From contig CALMRZ010000026.1 of assembly GCA_937872225.1 (NCBI GenBank), forward strand, positions 1 to 48,806: 48,806 bases of DNA. Direction: 5' to 3'. The DNA comes from an uncultured Spirochaetota bacterium. Lineage in GTDB: Bacteria; Spirochaetota; UBA4802; UBA5550. Below are positions 32,187 through 39,636 of the stretch, in pieces (the first letter of the stretch is position 1; each line of letters starts with the position of its first letter). The position numbers were made by a program, and so were the translations under genes. The notes under the pieces were generated by a model. It saw only the letters and a list, made by a program, of their open reading frames with translations. It had not been told where the DNA came from and did no database searches.

Positions 32187-32759
32187 ATGAAAAAGAACGC
32201 TTCGTCATTTCTTTCCGCTTTTGTCGTTTTTTTTATCGCCGCATGGGCAGTATGCGCCATGGCTGTTTCCGCCGGAGCGGCCGATGTCGGCTACCGCGGG
32301 CTCATGCTGGGTGACGGCCGGGAAAAGGTCAGGGACATTGTTAAAAAAAATTTCGAAGGCGAATACAGGGTCGCCAACGAGGCTGAAAACGCGCTGGTCC
32401 TGAGGAAGATGGCTGTCGATAAAACGGTCCTTCTCGTCGAATTGATATTTGACCATAAATCAGTCCTGTACAAGATCAATGTCAAGATAAGGAAGATACC
32501 GGGAAACCCCGGGCCGGACGAGGTGATGAAGGTGATTGAAGAAAAGTATGGGGCGCCTTCCAAACGGGAGATAACCAAAACCCTGGACCTTATCGCCCAC
32601 TGGTATCCGGACAACGGCCGCTACGAAATATTTTTCCATAATATCACATCCTGGGACAAGTTTGACGTGCAGTATACCGATACCGTTCTGCAGAAGCAGA
32701 AGGACCGGTATGACAAAGAGATGAACAGAAAGCCGGTGAAGAAGGAACTTGACTTCTAG
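32187..32759 (+). CDS. Secreted protein of unknown function
   Basis: The 190-residue product begins MKKNASSFLSAFVVFFIAAW, a signal peptide probably cut near AGAADVGYRG. The mature part has a mixed alpha/beta pattern: MLGDGREKVRDIVKKNF, TVLLVELIFDHKSVLYKINVKI, then a charged segment ending FHNITSWDKFDVQYTDT and a Lys-rich tail. The phrase RGLMLGDGREKVRDIVKK recalls small periplasmic proteins that begin with a GLxLGxxxxEV motif. A GGGGGG run upstream of the ATG at 32187 supports this start; the frame extends to 32124. The next gene overlaps its end. Confidence 0.62.
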   Translation: MKKNASSFLSAFVVFFIAAWAVCAMAVSAGAADVGYRGLMLGDGREKVRDIVKKNFEGEYRVANEAENALVLRKMAVDKTVLLVELIFDHKSVLYKINVKIRKIPGNPGPDEVMKVIEEKYGAPSKREITKTLDLIAHWYPDNGRYEIFFHNITSWDKFDVQYTDTVLQKQKDRYDKEMNRKPVKKELDF

Positions 32760-33753
32760 ACGTGACAATGACCTGATTGCGGCCGGTGAAAGCCTTTTGA
32801 GCGTTGTGGACGGCATGCAGTTGAATTCCCTATATGCGAGAAAGATTGTGAGCGCCCCTGTCGAAACTGACCTGACCATGATGCAGCTGTATCCCCATGC
32901 GAAAAAGCCGCTGCATTTCATCATGGGGCTGATGACCCTGTTTTGTATTATACCGTCAGGATATATCGCCTTCATTATGCTCCTGGCGCTGAAAGCAGCC
33001 CTCTATACGCCGCTGTATGTCCTGATGTCGCTGTCCGGACCCGCTGCCGCGGGGCGGATCTGGGACCTGAAAAACAGGGCGCTGTCGCCTGTCCATTACG
33101 TCATTTATAAGCTGTATTACATCCACATCGGCCTCTGGCTTTCCTGCTTCAATGATTATGACGATTACTGGTACGGCCTTGACACGGCGCGGTACCGGGA
33201 CCATGCCGATTTCCTCTCATCCTACCGGGATTCCAGGGTCAGGTGGAGGTTTAAGAAAAAATTGAAGACCTACCGGTCATGCGGCATCACCGAGGAAGTT
33301 CTGCCGGACCGCGCTGTTTTCTTCAGGGCCCTTTTTTCACTCAGGTATTTCATCCTGATCTGCAGGTCCAATTTCAGGAAAAACCGCGGATACGCCTTTC
33401 TCTTCGGCCATTATCTTGTCATGAGGGATTATTTCATCCTTCTCTTCCTGCCCGTGCGGATGCATGTTTATTCGAAGGATGGAAGGGCGGTGGGGATCGC
33501 CACCTACCTGAAGCGGGGCAACACCCTGGTCATGTGCCAGCACATTATCGCCGATGAGTACATACGGTCGGGTATCTTCTACGACCAGATGAACACCTGC
33601 ATCGGTTATGCCTTCAGTGACCCCGATGTGCGATACGTGTCATGCTCGATAACCACGAAGCAGGCAAAAGAGACCTGCGGCTGTTATCCTATCAATTATT
33701 TATTGACGGATGAGTTCAGGTATTTACCATTTACACAATTGGGCGCGCCATGA
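32749..33753 (+). CDS. Membrane-associated protein with GNAT-like C-terminal half, unknown function
   Basis: The 334-residue protein has a hydrophobic region near residues 57-95 (FIMGLMTLFCIIPSGYIAFI and LKAALYTPLYVLMSLSG). Two further hydrophobic stretches follow. The C-terminal ~130 residues read MHVYSKDGRAVGIATYLKRGNTLVMCQHIIADEYIRSGIFYDQMN and then CGCYPINYLL, which fits the beta4-alpha3-beta5 order of an acyl-CoA N-acyltransferase fold. This is weak evidence. The likely start is a TTG at 32749 with GAAGGA immediately upstream, overlapping the previous gene by 11 nt. The ATG at 32815 is an alternative. Confidence 0.55.
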   Translation: MTSRRDNDLIAAGESLLSVVDGMQLNSLYARKIVSAPVETDLTMMQLYPHAKKPLHFIMGLMTLFCIIPSGYIAFIMLLALKAALYTPLYVLMSLSGPAAAGRIWDLKNRALSPVHYVIYKLYYIHIGLWLSCFNDYDDYWYGLDTARYRDHADFLSSYRDSRVRWRFKKKLKTYRSCGITEEVLPDRAVFFRALFSLRYFILICRSNFRKNRGYAFLFGHYLVMRDYFILLFLPVRMHVYSKDGRAVGIATYLKRGNTLVMCQHIIADEYIRSGIFYDQMNTCIGYAFSDPDVRYVSCSITTKQAKETCGCYPINYLLTDEFRYLPFTQLGAP

Positions 33754-33815
33754 CCGGTTCTGGTTTGCCCTGCAGAGGCTGGAAAGCACGACATTTTAAC
33801 GAGGAGGCAGTCGCC

Positions 33816-34292
33816 ATGGCGTTCGATTTCAATGCGGACGATGTTTATAACATAGCCGAACAGATCGAAGAAAACGGGGCGGCTTTTTATCATAAGGCCG
33901 CTGAAACCATTAATGATCCATATTATCAGAAATTCCTCCTGGACCTTTCCACCATGGAAGTTTTTCACAGGAAGACCTTTGCCGACATGAGGGCGCAGCT
34001 TTCAGATAAGGAAAAAAAGCCGACCGTGTTTGATCCGAACGATGAATCGGTGCTCTACCTGAAGTCCCTGGCGGACCTGCGGGTCTTCTACCAGAAGGAA
34101 ATGGACACGTCAACTATTGAAGGGATCCTCAAGGCGGCCATAGCGGCGGAAAAGGATTCCATTGTTTTCTATGTCGGCATGAAGGACCTGGTCCCGGAAA
34201 AGCTCGGCAAGGACAAGATCGATGTCATTATCAATGAAGAAAAGAAGCATATCGTGATGCTCAGCAAAGAGCTCCTTTCCCTGAAAAAATAG
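33816..34292 (+). CDS. Rubrerythrin/ferritin-like diiron protein
   Basis: The 158-residue protein is a four-helix ferritin-like protein. Candidate diiron ligands are in AEQIEENGAAFYHKAAE, LSTMEVFHRKTFADM, LKAAIAAEKDSIVFYVGM and INEEKKHIVMLSKEL, the E...E..H pattern repeated. There is no C-terminal rubredoxin domain, unlike classical rubrerythrin. A role in peroxide handling or iron binding is typical of the family. GAGGAGG just upstream fixes the start at 33816; the longer frame from 33750 is unlikely. A separate rubredoxin-like protein is encoded 5 kb downstream. Confidence 0.8.
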   Translation: MAFDFNADDVYNIAEQIEENGAAFYHKAAETINDPYYQKFLLDLSTMEVFHRKTFADMRAQLSDKEKKPTVFDPNDESVLYLKSLADLRVFYQKEMDTSTIEGILKAAIAAEKDSIVFYVGMKDLVPEKLGKDKIDVIINEEKKHIVMLSKELLSLKK

Positions 34293-34340
34293 AAAAATCC
34301 CGCTCTTCTGCCCGGTGATTGCCGGAAGGCAACTCACTTG

Positions 34341-34390
34341 CCGGCATATATGCCAAAATAAGATCGATCTGCCTTTGGCGTATGTGCCGG
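34341..34390. repeat. Inverted repeat in the lipase leader region
   Basis: CCGGCATATATGCCAAA (34341-34357) and TTTGGCGTATGTGCCGG (34374-34390) are inverted repeats with two mismatches that are G-U compatible in RNA. Part of the element recurs as a direct repeat near 34426-34456 (TGCCAAAACAAG...ATCTGC..ATGGCG). The position 160-210 nt upstream of the lipase start suggests a regulatory site, or the terminator of the ferritin-like gene. Confidence 0.55.
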
Positions 34391-34552
34391 CCAGCGCCAG
34401 CTCCACATCTTGCGGCCCCGAATTGCCAAAACAAGCACCAATCTGCTCATGGCGAGACAGTCGTACAGTATTATGGGTATATTCAGCGTATAAAGAATAA
34501 AGCCGTCTGGTTGGTTTTGCTTATTATCACATTCAGATGCAGGAGAAATCCT

Positions 34553-35800
34553 ATGATGCGCAAAATGGTTATCTTTTTTACATGTTGCCTCTGCTTCGGT
34601 CTGGTGCTCGCGTGCGAAACAAAAGATGATAAGAATTCACTGATGGACAGCCTCGTGTCCGGCGGATCTATGGGGACCGGTGATAACGGAGACTCCGGAT
34701 GCTCCGGTGATACGGGTAATAATGCCGGCGACGGTTCTTCCGGCAGCGTTGACAGGACCGACTGGCCGGTTAGCCCTCTCGATGGCGTTGTTGTCATCCC
34801 TGAGACCGAAAGGGTCGTGGTGAAGGATAAGCGCTATCCGGTGATCCTTGTTCCCGGGTGGGCAGGCACCGAGAAGTTCATGAACAGCATAGACTACTTC
34901 TGGCAGCTCAAGGGAGCGCTGTCCGACGCGGGCAGGGAGACCTACGTGGCGGACCTTAACTGCTTTTCCACGCACCATGTGCGCGCCGCGGAACTCAGGG
35001 ATTTCATGTACGAGCTGCTGTACCGCAAGGTCCGCGAAATAGCCGCGGCCCGGGGGATCGCGTCGCGGGACGTGGACATGTCGGACCTGAAGTTCAACCT
35101 CCTGTGCCATTCCCAGGGAGGGATCAACGCCCGCTACATGGTGAAGGTCCTCAGCATGGCGGACCCGCGGTATGATGATGCCTCCATGGCGCCGCTCATC
35201 CCCGCTTCGCGTTTCGTGGCGTCCATAGTCATGATCAGCACGCCGAACAACGGCACCTATCTGGCCCAGTGGGCGGTGGAAACGAAGCCCCTTGACGCGA
35301 TCGGTAAATGGGTGTTTGAGAATATCTGGGCCGGGCTTCTGGCGGGCCAGAGCGGCAGCGATTACATAGCGGCGACGACAAACTGCTCCGAGCCCTACAT
35401 GAGCGAGACATTCAATCCCCTCCTGGAAAAGATCGGCCGCGGGACGCCCCACATCAGGGTTTACACCTACTCGGCGACCGTTCCCGCCGCGTCGGTCAAC
35501 CTGAACGCCCTCATAATATTCCCGCTCTGGTCCATCATCAACAGCGATCCCAAATACCATGGGAGCAATCCCAGCGACGGCGTAACGCCCCGGCAGAGCG
35601 CCGAGTGGGCGCCCGGGAGCGGCGAACAGTATGGAACGTGGCGCTTCGTCGAGCACCTCCAGGGATACCTCCCCATCATAGGGAAAGTCGGCGTTGACCA
35701 CTGGATGCTGGTAAACCAGCTGATGGGGTTCCATCCCGGTTTTGACGCCAAAAAGTTTTACCGGGACATCGTGACCATGCTCGAAACTGAAGGCATGTAG
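34553..35800 (+). CDS. Secreted lipase (family I-like triacylglycerol lipase), lipoprotein signal
   Basis: The 415-residue protein begins MMRKMVIFFTCCLCFGLVLAC, a lipoprotein-type signal with Cys21. A Gly/Ser/Asp-rich linker (residues 30-70) follows. The lipase domain opens with YPVILVPGWAGTEKF (oxyanion loop). The nucleophile elbow is LLCHSQGGINARY with Ser187; NPSDGVTP and VDHWMLVNQ carry candidate catalytic Asp and His as in Pseudomonas/Burkholderia family I lipases. AGGAGA supports the start at 34553. Its foldase is encoded just downstream on the opposite strand. The protein may be surface-anchored instead of released. Confidence 0.85.
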   Translation: MMRKMVIFFTCCLCFGLVLACETKDDKNSLMDSLVSGGSMGTGDNGDSGCSGDTGNNAGDGSSGSVDRTDWPVSPLDGVVVIPETERVVVKDKRYPVILVPGWAGTEKFMNSIDYFWQLKGALSDAGRETYVADLNCFSTHHVRAAELRDFMYELLYRKVREIAAARGIASRDVDMSDLKFNLLCHSQGGINARYMVKVLSMADPRYDDASMAPLIPASRFVASIVMISTPNNGTYLAQWAVETKPLDAIGKWVFENIWAGLLAGQSGSDYIAATTNCSEPYMSETFNPLLEKIGRGTPHIRVYTYSATVPAASVNLNALIIFPLWSIINSDPKYHGSNPSDGVTPRQSAEWAPGSGEQYGTWRFVEHLQGYLPIIGKVGVDHWMLVNQLMGFHPGFDAKKFYRDIVTMLETEGM

Positions 35801-35830
35801 GCATTAAATAACAACTTCTGATTGTAGCAG

Positions 35831-35857
35831 GCGCATGAGTCATCATGCGCTTTTTTT
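35831..35857 (+). terminator. Rho-independent terminator after the lipase gene
   Basis: GCGCATGA (35831-35838), loop GTCA, TCATGCGC (35843-35850), then seven T. It forms a perfect 8-bp stem 30 nt after the lipase stop codon. Confidence 0.93.
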
Positions 35858-35890
35858 GGGGGAAAAAGCCGCAGGCAGGGGAGGGGGCTG

Positions 35891-36862
35891 TCACTCGGTC
35901 CCGGCCGCTGGTTTGCCTGAGCCGCCGTAAAGCCTGTCGTGGAGTTCCCTTATCCTGCGCCTTTTTTCCTGTTCTGACAGGCTGCTGTCGTCAAGGATTT
36001 CCCTGCTGAGCCTGGAGTATTCGCGGTCCCTGTCCCTGAGAAATTTGAGCTGGCTGCCGGCGCTGTCCATGCGCGCGGCTTCTTCAGGAGTGAAGATCTC
36101 ACGGCGGAATTCCCTCAGTTTCCGCTCCCGCTCCTCTTCGCCCATCGCGGCAAGGTCCGCCTGGTAGATTTTAAGCTTTTCATCATAGCGGTCCCGGGGA
36201 GAGTCGGCGCCGTCAATGGTGTCGGCCTGATCGCCCCACATTTCGCGGCGCAATGCGGCGAGCCGCTCCTCCTTCTCCTTCCCGCTCATGGCGGCATTGC
36301 CGATAACTATCTGCTTCCGCAGGGCGTACTCGTTGCTTTTTACCTCTACGCCGAAGATGGAGTCCGCGGCGTCCTCCCCGAAGCGGCGGCGCCTGAAATC
36401 CTGGATCTTCCGCAGGTTTTCCAGCATTTCTTCCGGGGTCCCGCCGGGGGCCCAGCGGTCCCGGTCCATGTACAGCTCTTTCTGGTACTCAGTGTATCTG
36501 GCGTACAGCTCATACATCTCATCGGCCCTTTCCCGGGGCTTGATTGTTTCAAGCAGATAGTCCCGGACCGCCTTCATGTGGTCGGCATATTCCATGTCCT
36601 TGAAACTGTCCTGGAGAAAGCTGAAAAAATCGAGGGTATGCTTGTTTGCCGCGCCCTGTCTGAAATAGTCTCCGGCGGCGCTGCTGTCGAATTTTTTACC
36701 GGCATGAAGCGAATTCAGGTAATCCTGCCGGGTAATGCGGTATTTTTTATCAATGATGCCGGCCGGTTCATCGGTGCGGTCGCTTCTCAGCAGAAAAATC
36801 ATGAGAACCATCGCTGCCGTGAAGGATGCGGCAATGAATACTGTCTTGGACCTTTTGTTCAT
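35891..36862 (-). CDS. Lipase-specific foldase (LifO/LipB-type chaperone)
   Basis: Lipase foldases are anchored in the inner membrane and fold the exported lipase in the periplasm. The 323-residue protein has an N-terminal anchor (residues 8-25, VFIAASFTAAMVLMIFLL). An alpha-helical, highly charged body follows. HTLDFFSFLQDSF may correspond to the family RxxFDY motif. Later helices repeat patterns such as KEERLAALRREMWGDQAD, EERERKLREFRREIFTPEEAARM and EQEKRRRIRELHDRLYG, as in LifO. The start is taken at 36862; GTG or ATG codons at 36883 and 36877 are alternatives. It converges on the lipase gene, unlike the usual tandem order. Confidence 0.82.
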   Translation of the reverse strand: MNKRSKTVFIAASFTAAMVLMIFLLRSDRTDEPAGIIDKKYRITRQDYLNSLHAGKKFDSSAAGDYFRQGAANKHTLDFFSFLQDSFKDMEYADHMKAVRDYLLETIKPRERADEMYELYARYTEYQKELYMDRDRWAPGGTPEEMLENLRKIQDFRRRRFGEDAADSIFGVEVKSNEYALRKQIVIGNAAMSGKEKEERLAALRREMWGDQADTIDGADSPRDRYDEKLKIYQADLAAMGEEERERKLREFRREIFTPEEAARMDSAGSQLKFLRDRDREYSRLSREILDDSSLSEQEKRRRIRELHDRLYGGSGKPAAGTE

Positions 36863-36956
36863 GATCTTACTTGTCATCACCACTGAATATTACCGTGGTT
36901 TGACGGTTTTCCGTGTTTGATCTGTTTTAAGAGCCGTTATATAAGAACTTTGTGGC

Positions 36957-37035
36957 ATCCCCCCGCTTCCCAGGGGGCTTTTCAAACCGATAAGGTTAAA
37001 AAGTCCCCCTCCGGGGGATTCAGGGGGCTTCAGGG
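36957..37035. repeat. C5/G5 palindromic repeat, double hairpin
   Basis: Two hairpins of the C5/G5 family stand side by side: CCCCCCGC...GGGGGCTT (36960-36980), and AAGTCCCCC..CGGGGGATT with a trailing AGGGGGCTT (37011-37030). They lie between the divergent foldase start region and the 3' end of the next minus-strand gene. Confidence 0.6.
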
Positions 37036-37061
37036 AAAAATCCCGGGAAGATGATGCTAAG

Positions 37062-37397
37062 CTAATTTTTCTTGTACACTATGATCCTGCCGTCCTTGTC
37101 CCGTTTCATGGTTATCGACGATTCGTCGCCCGATGTGATGGTGAACACGGTGACCTGGCCATTGACATTTGTGGTCAGCTTGTCCCCTTCCACTTTGTAT
37201 GTCCCCGCCATGGTGAGGTCGCCCATTTTCTGGACCAGGGACCCGTCGCCCTTGAATTCCACGGTGGCCATGAAGCCGCCGCCAAGGTCAAAGCTCCAGG
37301 TGCCAACGATTGTTTTGCCGTAATCGGCCTTGCCGAAAGCCATGGTGAAAGCCAGCAGGCCGGCCAGTAGCGCGAAGAGAACGTGTGCTTTTTTCAT
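37062..37397 (-). CDS. Small secreted lipocalin-like protein, paralogue 2
   Basis: The 111-residue protein has a signal peptide (MKKAHVLFALLAGLLAFTMAFG) and a mature beta-rich domain: GTWSFDLGGGFMATVEFKGDG, MAGTYKVEGDKL and a C-terminal MKRDKDGRIIVYKKN. The G.W.f....g...F..DG...GtY...g..L pattern is that of small lipocalin-like proteins. The neighbouring gene at 38290 encodes a protein of identical length and layout, so they are duplicates separated by prmA. GGGAGA precedes the ATG at 37397. Confidence 0.7.
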   Translation of the reverse strand: MKKAHVLFALLAGLLAFTMAFGKADYGKTIVGTWSFDLGGGFMATVEFKGDGSLVQKMGDLTMAGTYKVEGDKLTTNVNGQVTVFTITSGDESSITMKRDKDGRIIVYKKN

Positions 37398-37508
37398 GGT
37401 ATATCTCCCTGTGGTATGGAAATGAAATGCCGGAAAATGCAACCGTGCATAATCTGGAAATATAAAGAATGTTTACAAGATGTCAATATTTTTATTGCCG
37501 GGGCGGGC

Positions 37509-38279
37509 TTATCGGGCTCGCCGAAGAAAAAATCCGTGCCAGCCGTCACGTTCTGTGTGGCCAACCAGTTCCAGGCCCGATTCCCCGAAGCGGTTTCGCA
37601 CGTCGTCATGCCTCCCGGCGCTCACGCCGCTTGCTATGATCGTTCCCCCGGGCCTGGTGAGCCGTATGAGCGCTTCCAGGTTCGCGATGATGACATCGGA
37701 AACCAGGTTGGCCATGACGATGTCATAGGTCCGTCCACGGTCGAAGGCGCCGATGTCCGATACGTGGAGCCGTATCCATCCGCAGTCGTTGAGGGCGCGG
37801 TTGCTCTCCGCGCACCGGACCGCGTGGTGGTAGATGTCAATGGCGTCGATGTCCCTGATCCCGAGCTTCGCCGCGGTAATGGCAAGAACGCCGGTGCCGG
37901 TGCCGGCGTCGAGCAGCGACAGTCCGGCGCGCCCTTCCCGCTGGATGCCGGCCAGGCGCTCCACCAGGTATTTGACGCAGAGCCATGTGGTGGCGTGGCG
38001 TCCGTCCCCGAAGGAATGGCCCGGGTCGATGGTGACCGTCAGGGGGTAGGCTTCGCGGGCGCCGATTGCCTGCCGCTCTGTTTTTTCGGCGATTTCGATC
38101 GCTTCAACATCGGGGGAATCATCGTTGAAGAGGGGCATCAAGGGCACGGCCGGCGTCATCCCGTCGACCGAGAAGAGCTGGCGCAGGTAATCCTGCGGGG
38201 GAGTATGATACCTGACCGGGCCTTCCTCTTCGTTTTCTCCCCCCGTGCTGATGATGTTGATGACGATCTGGTCAAGCAT
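37509..38279 (-). CDS. prmA: Ribosomal protein L11 methyltransferase-like (PrmA)
   Basis: PrmA trimethylates ribosomal protein L11 using S-adenosylmethionine. The 256-residue protein has PGHSFGDGRHATTWLC, equivalent to the PrmA PGLAFGTGTHPTT motif, then LLDAGTGTGVLAITAAKLG (SAM motif I), IDIYHHAVRCAESN, YDIVMANLVSDVI (motif IV, ANL) and a C-terminal RDGWHGFFLRR. It is shorter than the ~295-residue E. coli enzyme because the N-terminal substrate-recognition domain is reduced, so L11 as the substrate is probable rather than certain. It lies between two paralogous secreted-protein genes on the same strand. Confidence 0.83.
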   Translation of the reverse strand: MLDQIVINIISTGGENEEEGPVRYHTPPQDYLRQLFSVDGMTPAVPLMPLFNDDSPDVEAIEIAEKTERQAIGAREAYPLTVTIDPGHSFGDGRHATTWLCVKYLVERLAGIQREGRAGLSLLDAGTGTGVLAITAAKLGIRDIDAIDIYHHAVRCAESNRALNDCGWIRLHVSDIGAFDRGRTYDIVMANLVSDVIIANLEALIRLTRPGGTIIASGVSAGRHDDVRNRFGESGLELVGHTERDGWHGFFLRRAR

Positions 38280-38289
38280 TGGGCTGTCG

Positions 38290-38625
38290 TTACTGCCTGA
38301 TATAGACTATGGTGCGCCCGTCTTTGTCGCGCTTTATGGTAAGTTCCCTGTCGGCCAGGGACACCAGGGTATACATCGTGGTGCGGCCCCTGTCGATGGT
38401 TTTCAGCTTGTTTCCTTTTATCCAGTAGGTCCCGCCGATTATCAATTCATCGACCACCTGCTGGAAGGTCCCGTCTTTCCGGTATTCAATGGTGGCCATG
38501 ATACCGGCGCCCATGTCAAACTTCCATATGCCGACGATGGCCGAGCTGTAGTCGGTCTGGCCGTGCGCCAGGGATGCCAGGATCATACCGGCAATGACGA
38601 CTGTCATGATCTGTATCTTTTTCAT
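38290..38625 (-). CDS. Small secreted lipocalin-like protein, paralogue 1
   Basis: The 111-residue protein has a signal peptide (MKKIQIMTVVIAGMILASLA) and a mature part with GIWKFDMGAGIMATIEYRKDG, IGGTYWIKGNKLKT and LTIKRDKDGRTIVYIRQ. It aligns end to end with the product of the gene at 37062. GGAGGA lies directly before the ATG at 38625. prmA begins 10 nt after it, so these three genes are probably one transcript. Function unknown. Confidence 0.7.
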   Translation of the reverse strand: MKKIQIMTVVIAGMILASLAHGQTDYSSAIVGIWKFDMGAGIMATIEYRKDGTFQQVVDELIIGGTYWIKGNKLKTIDRGRTTMYTLVSLADRELTIKRDKDGRTIVYIRQ

Positions 38626-38766
38626 ATATCCTCCATATGCTGCGTTGTGCCCCTCCCCGGGGGAAGGTCCTGTCCCATTCCGCAAAATATGGTTGAACCC
38701 GTCAGGATTTTGTCAATACATTTCAAGTCAATTCCCCGGGACCGCGCCGGCGCAGTGGACCGGGGC

Positions 38767-38898
38767 CTAATTGGGCAGGCCGTTCCCCAGCAGGGATAAA
38801 CGCCCGGTTTCCCTGAAGACAATGATGATTTCATCAAGGCGTTGCCCGGTCAGCCGGTGATAGGCCGTCTCGTCCCGCTGTCGGTTGTCGATGACCAT
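38767..38898 (-). pseudogene. Possible small or decayed coding segment
   Basis: On the minus strand a frame open from about 38958 to the stop at 38767 gives a coding-like sequence: EYFLIIIVPWANPDM, then VIDNRQRDETAYHRLTGQRL and DEIIIVFRETGRLSLLGNGLPN. The only ATG is at 38898, giving 43 residues with no good ribosome site. It looks like the C-terminal end of a longer protein whose front is lost, but I recognise no family. Low confidence. Confidence 0.3.
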
Positions 38899-39096
38899 GT
38901 CCGGGTTCGCCCATGGTACGATTATGATCAAAAAATATTCAAGCGGAGACGTGATATCCTGCTATATGCACTGATCTGTAATTTTGGTATGGCGGAAATT
39001 ACAGACTGTAATAATGGCAAGGCGGGCCCGGGCGGGCGGAATGCAGATAGTTGACTTTCATAAAGGATGATAATATATTAGTACCAATCATCCTTG

Positions 39097-39109
39097 TTGC
39101 TCTGACCCC
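39097..39109. repeat. TTGCTCTGACCCC repeat
   Basis: One copy of the motif that also occurs at 11840, 11893 and, in related forms, at 25757 (reverse) and 39405. It lies in the 565-nt stretch 38626-39190. Apart from the low-confidence segment at 38767-38898, nothing else is recognised there. Confidence 0.5.
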
Positions 39110-39190
39110 GTAACAGGGCCGGGAAGACGATTCTGATGGTCAGTACTGAACCTGGATTTATTAATTTCTTCTCTAATAAGGAGTTGGCTT

Positions 39191-39388
39191 ATGACCCAAA
39201 AAAAGCCGAAGCAGGAAAACTGGTGGCAATGCTCGATGTGCGGCTATACGATGCAGGCTCCGGTGCCGCCGGGAGCATGTCCCTCCTGTAAAGAAACCTG
39301 CGCCTTTACCGATGTGACCTGCTATACGCCGGAATGCGGCGGCGAAGGCAATATTGATAACCGCCTGGCCGGCGGAAATAAAAAATAA
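39191..39388 (+). CDS. Rubredoxin-like small iron-binding protein
   Basis: The 65-residue protein contains the rubredoxin-type knuckles [23 protein letters not shown], with two CxxC pairs suited to bind one iron. A distinctive extension, [15 protein letters not shown], has three more cysteines. This matches small rubredoxin-like proteins and the C-terminal domain of some rubrerythrins. It would act as an electron carrier, perhaps for the ferritin-like protein 5 kb upstream (inference). AAGGAG lies 8 nt before the ATG. Confidence 0.85.
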   Translation: MTQKKPKQENWWQCSMCGYTMQAPVPPGACPSCKETCAFTDVTCYTPECGGEGNIDNRLAGGNKK

Positions 39389-39404
39389 TCAGAATTATTG
39401 ACTT

Positions 39405-39415
39405 ACTCTGACCCC
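39405..39415. repeat. ACTCTGACCCC repeat fragment
   Basis: A related copy of the CTCTGACCCC motif lies 16 nt after the rubredoxin-like gene. The remaining sequence up to the amidohydrolase start shows no gene I can support. Confidence 0.4.
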
Positions 39416-39636
39416 CCCATAGGATTTACGTTTGAGCCAGAATCCGATTCTTCCCATGTGCTTTTACTGCTGGAATATTTTTTGAAAATTCTGCCGGTCT
39501 CCGCGCCAAAATTGGATTTTATCCGAACTTGGCCAGACAGTGGCAATGGTTATGATGTATATAAAAACCGTCTGGATGGTAAATCCGGCACGGTATCAAA
39601 TAATAATTTCAAACGATCCAAATGGGGGGTTCTCAG

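Noticed and set aside
34501-34552. Sigma-54 promoter before the lipase
   Set aside because: The GG and GC dinucleotides in TCTGGTTGGTTTTGCTT are 8 nt apart, not the 10 required.
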